This document shows, in pieces, positions 1-7,455 of a stretch of DNA of 64,000 bases. The notes under the pieces were generated by a model that was not told where the DNA came from, did not search any database, and saw nothing but the letters and a program-made list of their open reading frames with translations. Each line of letters begins with the position of its first letter. Position 1 is the stretch's first letter. The position numbers and the translations under genes are program-made. Source of the stretch: Bacteroides sp. AN502(2024) (lineage in GTDB: Bacteria > Bacteroidota > Bacteroidia > Bacteroidales > Bacteroidaceae); NCBI RefSeq assembly GCF_041227145.1, contig NZ_JBGFSP010000003.1, positions 3,348,001 to 3,412,000 on the forward strand. The letters are read 5' to 3'.

Positions 1-623
1 GTGTTTTAATAGCTTTATTCTCTTTGCCTGCGATGGCTCAACAACAGCAGGCGAAGGTCATTCTTGATAAGGCGGCTGAGGCGTTTCGTAAAGCAGGTGG
101 TGTGAGAGCCGATTTTACTGTAAAGGCTGTGACAAACGGGCTGGTAGAAGGTGCTGAAAAAGGAACGATTCAGTTGAAAGGAGAGAAATTCGTACTGAAA
201 ACGTCCGATATCACCACTTGGTTTGATGGAAAAACGCAGTGGAGTTATGTGACAAAGAATGATGAAGTGAACGTTAGCAATCCGACACAGGAAGAGTTGC
301 AGCAGATCAATCCGTATGCATTTCTATATCTGTATCGGAAAGGATTCTCGCCCAAGCTGGGAGGAACCAAGACCTATCGTGGAAAAGCTGTGTGGGAGGT
401 CGTTTTGACTGCCGGGAATCAGAAGCAAGAGCTGGAGCAGATCACTCTTTGGGTGACGAAGGATACTTACGAACCTTTGTATATTTTGCTTCGGCAACGT
501 GGTCGGCAGACTCGTAATGAGATAACCATTACGAGTTATCAGACTAATCAGAATTATGCGGATCGGGTGTTTATGTTCGATAAAAGACAATATCCCAATG
601 CGGAGGTGATAGATTTGAGATAA
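1..623 (+). CDS. LolA-like outer-membrane lipoprotein carrier protein (5' end outside window)
   Basis: LolA family proteins carry lipoproteins across the periplasm to the outer membrane. The reading frame is open from position 3 and begins inside a hydrophobic signal peptide (VLIALFSLPAMAQ), so the true start lies upstream of the window. The mature part has the LolA pattern: early helix (VILDKAAEAFRKAGGVRADFTV), a beta-rich core with WFDGKTQWSYV, then NPTQEELQQINPYAFLYLY. It sits 38 bp before trxB on the same strand and may be cotranscribed with it. Family assignment is good; cargo specificity cannot be read. Confidence 0.85.
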   Translation, partial: VLIALFSLPAMAQQQQAKVILDKAAEAFRKAGGVRADFTVKAVTNGLVEGAEKGTIQLKGEKFVLKTSDITTWFDGKTQWSYVTKNDEVNVSNPTQEELQQINPYAFLYLYRKGFSPKLGGTKTYRGKAVWEVVLTAGNQKQELEQITLWVTKDTYEPLYILLRQRGRQTRNEITITSYQTNQNYADRVFMFDKRQYPNAEVIDLR

Positions 624-661
624 TATGTGTTTATAACCAAATAATAAAAAGATAGATTGAA

Positions 662-1612
662 ATGGCAGAAATAGAAAAAATGAAATGCCTGATTATTGGT
701 TCAGGTCCTGCCGGATATACGGCAGCGATTTATGCAGGACGTGCAAATTTATGTCCGGTGCTTTATGAAGGATTGCAGCCGGGTGGTCAGTTGACTACTA
801 CTACGGAGGTGGAGAACTTCCCCGGTTATCCGGAAGGTATCAGTGGTCCACAGTTGATGGAAGACTTGCGTGCACAGGCAAGCCGTTTCGGAACAGACAT
901 GCGTTTCGGCATTGTTACAGCGGCCGATTTGAGCAAGGCTCCTTATAAAATAACCATTGACGGTGATAAGGTTATCGAAACAGAGACATTGATTATTGCT
1001 ACCGGAGCTACCGCTAAATATCTGGGGCTGGAGGATGAAAAGAAATATGCCGGAATGGGGGTAAGTGCTTGTGCCACTTGCGACGGATTTTTCTATCGTA
1101 AGAAAGTGGTTGCCGTAGTCGGCGGAGGTGATACAGCTTGTGAAGAGGCTGTTTATCTTGCCGGACTTGCATCTAAAGTATATCTGATTGTCCGCAAACC
1201 TTTCCTGCGTGCATCGAAGATTATGCAGGAGCGAGTCATGAACCACGAGAAGATTGAAGTTCTTTTTGAACATAACGCGGTTGGTTTGTTTGGCGACAAC
1301 GGGGTAGAAGGTGTAAACCTGGTAAAGCGTTTGGGCGAACCGGATGAAGAACGTTATAGCTTGCCTATCGACGGTTTCTTCCTGGCTATCGGGCATAAAC
1401 CGAATACTGAGATATTTAAAGAATACATCGATACGGATGAAGTGGGGTATATCATCACGGAGGGTAATAGTCCCCGTACCAAAGTCCCCGGAGTTTTTGC
1501 GGCAGGAGACGTGGCCGATCCGCATTATCGTCAGGCCATTACGGCTGCGGGAAGTGGTTGCAAGGCTGCCTTGGAGGCAGAGCGTTACCTTTCTGCGAAA
1601 GGACTCATTTAA
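662..1612 (+). CDS. trxB: Thioredoxin reductase (NADPH)
   Basis: FAD flavoenzyme of 316 aa that reduces thioredoxin with NADPH in the cytoplasm. Visible motifs: N-terminal FAD dinucleotide fold GSGPAGYTAAIYAGRA near residue 13, redox-active CATC near residue 138, NADPH fold VVGGGDTACEEA near residue 155, and the C-terminal FAD motif GVFAAGDVADPHYRQAITAAGSG. Length is normal for bacterial TrxB. The start ATG at 662 is followed by MAEIEKMKC just before the FAD fold; an internal ATG at residue 7 is possible. Confidence 0.97.
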   Translation: MAEIEKMKCLIIGSGPAGYTAAIYAGRANLCPVLYEGLQPGGQLTTTTEVENFPGYPEGISGPQLMEDLRAQASRFGTDMRFGIVTAADLSKAPYKITIDGDKVIETETLIIATGATAKYLGLEDEKKYAGMGVSACATCDGFFYRKKVVAVVGGGDTACEEAVYLAGLASKVYLIVRKPFLRASKIMQERVMNHEKIEVLFEHNAVGLFGDNGVEGVNLVKRLGEPDEERYSLPIDGFFLAIGHKPNTEIFKEYIDTDEVGYIITEGNSPRTKVPGVFAAGDVADPHYRQAITAAGSGCKAALEAERYLSAKGLI

Positions 1613-1691
1613 TTCCGTTCATTTGATCATAGGAGGGACAAAGTAAATACAGCGGTGTCATCTCACCGTTAGGAAGGAAAAGACAAACTCC

Positions 1692-1828
1692 CTCATAGAT
1701 AAAAAATGAAAATCCTCTTTCAACCTATCACCGTATTCCTGAAATTCCTTATTCATCGTACTTTCAGAATGGTGATAGGTTGTTATTGACCTATCACCTC
1801 ATCTATCACCTATCACCGCCTATTTTCC
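1692..1828 (+). repeat. CCTATCACC-rich dispersed repeat block, copy 1
   Basis: A 137-bp intergenic block holding several copies of CCTATCACC or TATCACC plus one inverted copy (GGTGATAGGT), so ACCTATCACC and GGTGATAGGT can pair. A second copy of equal length and strongly similar sequence lies at 19197-19333 in the same orientation. In both places the block is followed by an IS3 insertion and a 22-bp tandem array. No gene is visible in it. It could be a cluster of protein-binding sites or a structured transcript end; the sequence does not decide. Confidence 0.75.
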
Positions 1829-1861
1829 TATAGTAAACAGTCATTTAAAACATTTTGTGTC

Positions 1862-1909
1862 TTGAACAAAGTGTTCAGCGCTTTGAACAAAGTGTTTTGT
1901 GGCTTGAAA
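1862..1909 (+). repeat. 22-bp tandem array, left part cut off by the IS
   Basis: Two degenerate units of the 22-bp repeat (core TTGAACAAAGTG), ending in GGCTTGAAA exactly at the IS left end. The array resumes at 3498 with AAACAAAGTG. Removing the IS and one AAA duplication restores a perfect unit, so this is the left part of a single array split by transposition. Confidence 0.85.
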
Positions 1910-1964
1910 TGTCTTATACGGATTTAGGTTGACACCTTTTTAGAGACATAAAAAAAGAAAAATT

Positions 1965-2342
1965 ATGTCTAAATTATCTCGTAAGATTTATTCTGAGACT
2001 TTCAAATTGGAAGTTCTCCGTGATTACTTCAGTAGCGGTTTGTCAATGTTTGCTACTGCCAAGAAATGGGGTTTACCCAACCATACTTATATTCTGCGTT
2101 GGCAAAAGTGTTATGCAATTGATTCGGATTCCTTATCTTTGTCCCCCGAACTTCTGTCAGATCTTCAAATGAAAAAGAATCCAAAATCAAAATCTAAAGA
2201 AGAACTTCTTGAAGCGGAAAATTTGCGTCTGAGAAAGGCTTTGGAACTTGAAAAACTTCGTTCCCATGCCTTTGAAAGACTGATTGAACTCACAGAAAGA
2301 GAAGAAGGGATTTCCATCTTAAAAAAAGATGGTGCCAAATAG
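1965..2342 (+). CDS. IS3-family OrfA (helix-turn-helix protein)
   Basis: 125-aa DNA-binding half of the IS3 transposase. The N-terminus (KIYSETFKLEVLRDYFSSGLS, then ATAKKWGLPNHTYILRWQKCY) is a transposase HTH, and the C-terminal half is a leucine-zipper-like coiled coil (LLEAENLRLRKALELEKLR). Its last codons run through A7 at 2321-2327, where a -1 shift enters the orfB frame. Identical protein in copy 2. Confidence 0.93.
   Translation: MSKLSRKIYSETFKLEVLRDYFSSGLSMFATAKKWGLPNHTYILRWQKCYAIDSDSLSLSPELLSDLQMKKNPKSKSKEELLEAENLRLRKALELEKLRSHAFERLIELTEREEGISILKKDGAK
2321..2328 (+). other. Programmed -1 frameshift site A_AAA_AAA_G
   Basis: In the orfA frame the codons read TTA AAA AAA GAT, a classic A_AAA_AAA slippery heptamer. 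A one-base backward shift enters the frame of orfB, which is open from here through 2378 (reading KKRWCQIVTGLREEFPHI) to the orfB stop, giving an OrfAB fusion. The same site is at 19772-19779 in copy 2. Frameshifting of this type is established for the IS3 family; its use here is inferred. Confidence 0.8.
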
Positions 2343-2377
2343 TCACCGGCCTTCGTGAAGAGTTTCCTCACATCAGT

Positions 2378-3220
2378 GTGAAAACCCTTTGCGGACTGTT
2401 TGGCATGTCTTCCCAGGCCTATTACAAAAAGAAAAAAAATCTTTTGTCGCGTCATCAGATCAGAACAGCCATCTTGGATGCCGTCTTCTTCTACCGCTCA
2501 AAGGCTCCGGGCATCGGTGGTTTGAAATTATACCATGAGCTCCGCTCCCTTTATGGAAGCGAGATAACCGGAGGGCGGGATGCCTTCCTTCATCTGCTGC
2601 GTTCGGAACGCCTTATGCTGCCCCCGAAGAAACCCAGGCATACGACGGACTCCCACCATCTTTACAAGAAGTATCCGAATCTGATCAAGGGGGTAACGGC
2701 ACAATACCCGAACCATATCTGGGTATGTGACATCACTTACATCTGGATTGAAGGTGGCGTATGCTACCTCCATCTTGTAACGGACATGTACTCACATGCC
2801 GTTTTAGGATGGGTGCTCTCTCCCAGTTTGCATGCCGAATATACGCTACAGGCACTGGAACAGGCCATCAATGAGGCCGGAGGTGGCAATCTTTGCGGCA
2901 CAATCCACCATTCCGACCGGGGGGTACAGTATGCCTGCGATGCCTATATCGACACACTGGTCACTCATCATATACGTGTGAGCATGACTGAAGATTACAA
3001 CCCGACGGACAATGCGGTAGCAGAAAGGATGAATGGCATCCTGAAAACGGAATGGATATACGGCATGTCGCTGTTCAGGGATAAAGAGATGGCACGGGAG
3101 CAGATTACGCGAATGATTGACTTCTATAATAATGGACGACCGCATATGAGCATAGGTATGAAAAAACCCATGGACGTATATCATGGAGAGGTGCCGGGAA
3201 AATCATTGTGGAAAAAATAA
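2378..3220 (+). CDS. IS3-family OrfB (DDE integrase-type transposase)
   Basis: 280-aa catalytic half. The rve-type DDE triad is visible: Asp in VCDITYIWIEGG, Asp in HHSDRGVQYA, Glu in NAVAERMNGILKTEW. The HTH_21-like segment before it (YRSKAPGIGGLKLYHEL) is also typical. The ATG at 2378 gives stand-alone OrfB, but the functional protein is probably the OrfAB fusion made by frameshifting at 2321. The copy-2 product is identical; I noticed one synonymous base difference near 3141. Confidence 0.94.
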   Translation: MKTLCGLFGMSSQAYYKKKKNLLSRHQIRTAILDAVFFYRSKAPGIGGLKLYHELRSLYGSEITGGRDAFLHLLRSERLMLPPKKPRHTTDSHHLYKKYPNLIKGVTAQYPNHIWVCDITYIWIEGGVCYLHLVTDMYSHAVLGWVLSPSLHAEYTLQALEQAINEAGGGNLCGTIHHSDRGVQYACDAYIDTLVTHHIRVSMTEDYNPTDNAVAERMNGILKTEWIYGMSLFRDKEMAREQITRMIDFYNNGRPHMSIGMKKPMDVYHGEVPGKSLWKK

Positions 3221-3302
3221 GGTTCCATATGATAAATAAATACTATATTTGCGATACCGAGAACCCGGGACATGACGGTTTAAGCCATTGTCTCACAAAA
3301 GC

Positions 3303-3325
3303 CAATAGGGTGTCGAACCCTATTG
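3303..3325 (+). terminator. Hairpin at the IS 3' end, present only in copy 1
   Basis: Perfect 9-bp stem CAATAGGGT / ACCCTATTG with a 5-nt loop, about 80 bp after the orfB stop. It lies in the 76-bp segment that copy 2 has lost. It may end transposase transcription or protect the element from read-through; there is only a short T run after it. Confidence 0.5.
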
Positions 3326-3497
3326 ACTTTTACCGAGAGCCCGAGCACACTCAGATTTGTCCATTGTTTTTACGTATGACAACTATCTTAGGAGCAAAGG
3401 GAAGAAACTAACAACTGTTTTAGTTATGAATAACAGAATGTGACAACTTATTTAGTAACTAGCCTCTAAAAGTGACAACCATTTCTAGTATAAGTCA

Positions 3498-3625
3498 AAA
3501 CAAAGTGTTTTGTGGCTTGAAACAAAGTGTTTTGCGGCTTGAAACAAAGTGTTTTGCGGCTTGAAACAAAGTGTTTCGTGGCTTGAAACAAAGTGTTTCA
3601 AGCAATTGAAACATCTTGAAACAAA
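3498..3625 (+). repeat. 22-bp tandem array, right part (locus 1)
   Basis: Five units with core GAAACAAAGTGTTTTGCGG, the last one diverging (CAAGCAATTG) and ending CTTGAAACAAATC. Each unit contains the inverted repeat GAAACA-aag-TGTTTC or a close variant, so the array can form serial hairpins on either strand. The same family is found at 20881-21046. There is no spacer variation as in CRISPR. Confidence 0.85.
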
Positions 3626-3686
3626 TCATATATGTTATATATGGATAGTCTTATCAAAGTCTTCCGCACGTTATACTATAGAAAAA

Positions 3687-3784
3687 GAGGGTGTGTCAAA
3701 ATTCCCTTTTTGAAGAAATGACCTCTGCTATAGCTATCTGTGGCAGGGGTAAATCTTTATATTCAGGCATTATGACACACCCTC
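3687..3784. repeat. Small palindromic (MITE-like) element, copy A
   Basis: 98-bp element with terminal inverted repeats GAGGGTGTGTCA, next to the 3' end of the minus-strand operon. Its reverse complement matches the outer parts of the element at 63719-63881 (GCCTGAATATAAAGATT and AAAAAGGGA segments). The inner part is a decayed hairpin (ACCTCTGC / GGCAGGGGT). No coding capacity. It may serve as a transcription terminator for the convergent ends. Confidence 0.7.
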
Positions 3785-3834
3785 TTCAGTTAAAGTTGCA
3801 GATTAATGTAGTTATATGCTAAAAGAGAGAGTTC

Positions 3835-5124
3835 TTATTTCAGTAGCTGTTCTTCAATAATTTGTTCATACTTCTCCGGAGTGGCTCCGACTTCAATAAT
3901 CGGTTTGCCGCCTGCAGGGATGAAGAATAAAGTAGGCAATGCCTGTACCCCGAATTGATTGCATAAATCCTTTTCTTTGTCCGCATTAACCTTATAGAAC
4001 AGGACTTTGCCTTTATACTTTTCAGCCAGCTTTTCCATTTCCGGAAGCAGCCGCATACAAGGTCCGCACCAAGTTGCCCAGAAATCGATCACAACCGGTT
4101 TGTCTCCGTTATAAATGAAATCATTCCCTTTTCTGTAGTCGAAGATATGTTCGAGGAAGAATTGTCGGGTAATCGGATTCAGTTTGCCGTCTTCAACCTT
4201 GGTTTCCGTTACTTTGGCTTCCGCTTCCGGTATGGGAACCATGTCAAATGGCTGGAAGTATATTTTCTGATGAATATAGTCGATGGATATGATTCCGTAG
4301 TCCAGTATTTTTTTGCCTAACACAGAGCGTTTCAAGTATGGGTTCTTCACGGCCATAGCCTCTTCAATCTTCGTTTTTACGAACATCGTTTCAGGCAAGA
4401 TGAGACTTTCCTCTTCTTGAGCGGTCGCTTTATATCCAATGGAAACCTTCTGGTTGGTCCCTTTGGCATAGTGTGCGCTCCATGTCTTGAAGTCTTCTTC
4501 TGTAAGATTCACCAGTCCGTCACTCCATGTATCCAGAACGAGGGAGGCGGGTTTCCCCTGAATGTTTATCGGACATACAACTCCCAATCCCGTTACCAGG
4601 TTGAAGTTCTCCCGATGGTTTAGTTTCATGTAGGAAGGACGGTAGGGTTGCGTGATTGTTATTCTTTTCCGTTGCATATCGATCGTCAGGACAGAGGTGC
4701 GGAAGAGGGATCCACTCAATACCCCCATAACCCCCAGCTTGCGTAGATACGGTTCGTCTTCCAGCGCGAAAACCGGAAGATCATTGGCAAATGTGTTGTT
4801 GCCGATAGCTACTGTTTCCATTTCATAGACCTTCCCAACGGGGACCTGTTTGAACATAAAATCCTGATAGGAGCTAAAGGTCCCCTTTTTATCCGGGTTG
4901 ATATGTAATTTCTCAAGCGCTTCGGGAAGCAGCGCGTTATGTCCTGACAGGTCGAGGACAAAATCGGCCGTTTCTCCATTTATGGTAGCCTCTACAATCA
5001 TCTTTCCATCGATCGTCTTGAATGGAATGACCTCTGTCATACTATTGGTTGTCTGTGCACTGCTGCCTCCGGCAATACAAAATGCAAGCAGGCAGAGATA
5101 CACTTGGGTGATTATTCGTTTCAT
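3835..5124 (-). CDS. Degenerate retropepsin-like protein fused to thioredoxin
   Basis: 429-aa secreted protein. After a signal peptide (MKRIITQVYLCLLAFCIAGGSSAQ) come two retropepsin-like half domains resembling the two upstream paralogues, then a full thioredoxin domain from about residue 330 with FWATWCGPCMRLLPEM and the cis-Pro loop ALPTLFF. The protease motifs are damaged: the first DTG is LDLSGHN (D58) and the second is LDTWSDG, so proteolysis is doubtful although the aspartates remain. It is the last gene of the SusCD operon, 20 bp after its neighbour. The thioredoxin half should be redox-active in the periplasm or at the surface; its partner is unknown. Confidence 0.8.
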   Translation of the reverse strand: MKRIITQVYLCLLAFCIAGGSSAQTTNSMTEVIPFKTIDGKMIVEATINGETADFVLDLSGHNALLPEALEKLHINPDKKGTFSSYQDFMFKQVPVGKVYEMETVAIGNNTFANDLPVFALEDEPYLRKLGVMGVLSGSLFRTSVLTIDMQRKRITITQPYRPSYMKLNHRENFNLVTGLGVVCPINIQGKPASLVLDTWSDGLVNLTEEDFKTWSAHYAKGTNQKVSIGYKATAQEEESLILPETMFVKTKIEEAMAVKNPYLKRSVLGKKILDYGIISIDYIHQKIYFQPFDMVPIPEAEAKVTETKVEDGKLNPITRQFFLEHIFDYRKGNDFIYNGDKPVVIDFWATWCGPCMRLLPEMEKLAEKYKGKVLFYKVNADKEKDLCNQFGVQALPTLFFIPAGGKPIIEVGATPEKYEQIIEEQLLK

Positions 5125-5144
5125 CTCTTTTTCCTATTTAAAGT

Positions 5145-6305
5145 TCATTTCTCTTTCTTGATTTCAATCCTTTTCTCCTGATTGTCTTTCTTGATAATGA
5201 TATAACCGGTATCTCCCGGTATGGCATTCATGATCTCTTCCACGGCCATCTGGCTCATCGGACAATCTTTCAGGGAAGTACCGTTGATATTAATCACTTC
5301 ATCGCCGAAAGCAACTTTATCTTTCATGCTGTCCCATATCGTTGTGATTTCAAACCTTTCATTACGTGGCAATATGCTCACGTTCCAAAGAGCGGGAGCG
5401 CCACCCATATCGGTTTTCCCTTCTTCGAACGGGAAGAAGTAAAAACGTTTGCGCATATAATCGATAATTACTTTACCGTATGTAAGCAGGTCTACTCCGA
5501 TGATCGTTTCATTCATAACGGTCGTTGTACTGCCTACATTCGTGAATTCCTTGCCCATGATGTTGATGGAAGGTACGGTTATCTTCTTTATATCCACCGG
5601 ATTGCCCAGACCTGTTATTCCGGCTGCTACGATACCGTATCCATGATTGGTCACTTTCGAAATGTCAGCCAGGTTGTTATAATCCTCCGTAGAATATAGG
5701 AGAAAGCCTCCGGCACCTGTGTCAAACAGCACTCGTAAATCATGATCTCCTAAGCGGACGTTGACTACGGAATAATGTTCTGTCTCATTCAACAAGGGGA
5801 TTCCATCCGTTACTTTCAACCTTTCGGGACGATATGGATAGTTGATAACCATGATCTTCGACCGGGAATCGAATGTAACTACCGATTGCGCAAAAGCATC
5901 TCCACCAAGAATACCGGCAACTCCCAACTCTGCGAAGAACGGATCCTTGGGCAGTACCATCGTTTTCAACTGTTTGATTTGGTAGTTCTTTCCGATGGTA
6001 ATATCCTGTACGTAGGCTTCCTGATAATTGGAGCTTTGTGCATTCACGTCAGAAACACGCATATATCCTGCAGCAGTGGCATTCATTTTCATTGCAGCAT
6101 CATACATGGTTCCTGTTCTTCCTCCGGTATCGACAATGTATTTCGTATTTACGCCATTAACGGTGACAGGTATAATGATTTTCTCTTGGATGAATTCATA
6201 AGGAATGGTATCGCAAACCTTGTTCCGGATTTGCGCTGCCATCTCTTGCCCACCGTTTGGAAAGAATAACAGCCATAAGCTGATCAGCATTGTTATTCTT
6301 TTCAT
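5145..6305 (-). CDS. Retropepsin-like aspartyl protease with PDZ domain
   Basis: Secreted protein of about 386 aa with two retropepsin-like repeats, each with an intact signature: IVDTGGRTG near residue 60 and LFDTGAGGF near residue 205. A C-terminal PDZ-like segment follows (KDKVAFGDEVININGTSL to GYIIIKK). The start is taken at 6305 (MKRITMLISLWLLF), directly after the previous stop; an upstream ATG at 6320 would overlap that gene by 14 bp. It is a paralogue of the genes on both sides, suggesting tandem duplication. This gives a probable active periplasmic protease in a peptide-handling SusCD operon; its substrate is unknown. Confidence 0.82.
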   Translation of the reverse strand: MKRITMLISLWLLFFPNGGQEMAAQIRNKVCDTIPYEFIQEKIIIPVTVNGVNTKYIVDTGGRTGTMYDAAMKMNATAAGYMRVSDVNAQSSNYQEAYVQDITIGKNYQIKQLKTMVLPKDPFFAELGVAGILGGDAFAQSVVTFDSRSKIMVINYPYRPERLKVTDGIPLLNETEHYSVVNVRLGDHDLRVLFDTGAGGFLLYSTEDYNNLADISKVTNHGYGIVAAGITGLGNPVDIKKITVPSINIMGKEFTNVGSTTTVMNETIIGVDLLTYGKVIIDYMRKRFYFFPFEEGKTDMGGAPALWNVSILPRNERFEITTIWDSMKDKVAFGDEVININGTSLKDCPMSQMAVEEIMNAIPGDTGYIIIKKDNQEKRIEIKKEK

Positions 6306-6306
6306 C

Positions 6307-7446
6307 TTATTCTTTTTCATAGATAATATCCTTTACTCCGGAAGCAGTCTCAATCGTTAGCTTTGTTTTCTTTTTCTTTTCCAATTCCGGTATCCCGTTC
6401 AGAATACTTTCGCAGAAGTCATATTTCTTAGTAGGCTTGCCATTGATTTTAATGACCTTGTCTCCGACTGCTATCTTGCCTTTCGTACTGCTCCATACGG
6501 TAGAAACATACAAGTCTCCGTCTTTGACCGTTAAATCGAAGTTGTTGCATGGGGTGTTGATCTCATAATCCGGTTGGAAGGCTTCCAAATAGAATCTTCT
6601 GCGCGGATAGTCGATGGTTACTTTGCCGTATTCCAGCAGTTTGACACCTAATAAGGTATAAGGGTGCTTGCCCGTACAGGTCGTCAAATTACGAAATTTG
6701 GCGGCTCCCACTGACAACAAGGGGATCTGTATTCTATAGGAAGAAGCCTTGTCTGCTTGTCCCGCCACTCCGACGCTTCCTTCTCCATACCCTTCGGAAA
6801 CGATGTTCATGGAAGCCTCCGATTGGATATTTTCAAAATCACTTTCGATCAGAGACAACAAGCCGGGGCTGCCCGTATCGAATAATACATCGATATTGCT
6901 GGCTGGAGCTATCTGTACACTGATAATCGGCATTCCGCCATCTCTCGTGAAATTCAACATTTTTCGTAAGGAGACCGTAGAAGGTCTTTCAGCGGAGGTT
7001 ACTGTGATCGTTCTCGTCTGCGAATCAATGCTGACAATGGCACTGGCAAACAAATCGCTGCCGATAACACCGTCCACGCCGAAACATTCCCATCCTTTTA
7101 CTTCATTAATAACCAATGACGGGACGTTCTTAAAGTTGATGACATTATCGGGAGTGGTGAGGTTTTCTATGTGCACGGTTTTATGATAGCCTTCCACGTT
7201 GTTCACGTCCGTTATCTTCATCGAGTCCGTTGCCGCTATTTGCAGTGCCTGGCAGGCTTTGGCCGTGAGTGCGGTGTGCCCTCCGGTATCAAAAATGAAA
7301 GGGTGTGCATGGCCGTTTACTTTCATTTCGACAATCATTTTCCCGCCTAGCATTTGATAAGGTATGGTTGCTTGGTAGGATTGAGCGGATAAAGGAATGG
7401 CCAAACAAAAGGTGATGGCGGCTATTATTAGACGAGTATAATTCAT
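6307..7446 (-). CDS. Retropepsin-like aspartyl protease with PDZ domain
   Basis: 379-aa secreted paralogue of the 5145-6305 gene. The signal peptide is MNYTRLIIAAITFCLAIPLSAQ. Two DTG motifs are intact (FIFDTGGHTAL near residue 55 and LFDTGSPGLL near residue 195), followed by a PDZ-like tail (KGKIAVGDKVIKINGKPTKKYDFCESI). It is spaced 9 bp from the subtilase-like gene upstream and practically abuts the next gene. Both protease signatures are kept here and in the 5145 gene, unlike the 3835 gene. Confidence 0.83.
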   Translation of the reverse strand: MNYTRLIIAAITFCLAIPLSAQSYQATIPYQMLGGKMIVEMKVNGHAHPFIFDTGGHTALTAKACQALQIAATDSMKITDVNNVEGYHKTVHIENLTTPDNVINFKNVPSLVINEVKGWECFGVDGVIGSDLFASAIVSIDSQTRTITVTSAERPSTVSLRKMLNFTRDGGMPIISVQIAPASNIDVLFDTGSPGLLSLIESDFENIQSEASMNIVSEGYGEGSVGVAGQADKASSYRIQIPLLSVGAAKFRNLTTCTGKHPYTLLGVKLLEYGKVTIDYPRRRFYLEAFQPDYEINTPCNNFDLTVKDGDLYVSTVWSSTKGKIAVGDKVIKINGKPTKKYDFCESILNGIPELEKKKKTKLTIETASGVKDIIYEKE

Positions 7447-7455
7447 GACTTATTT

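Larger units (their letters stand above)
1910..3497 (+). mobile_element. IS3-family insertion sequence, copy 1 (IS150-like)
   Basis: 1588-bp element with imperfect 26-bp terminal inverted repeats. The left end begins TGTCTTATAC and the right end, reverse complemented, begins TGACTTATAC; the inner ends are GGTTGACAC and GGTTGTCAC. It is flanked by a 3-bp duplication AAA (1907-1909 and 3498-3500) and lies inside a 22-bp tandem array. It carries orfA and orfB joined by a -1 frameshift site. Copy 2 at 19361-20872 is almost identical but 76 bp shorter. Both copies look intact for transposase. Confidence 0.93.

Noticed and set aside
3498..3625. CRISPR array
   Set aside because: Units are contiguous 22-mers without variable spacers, and no cas genes are in the window.
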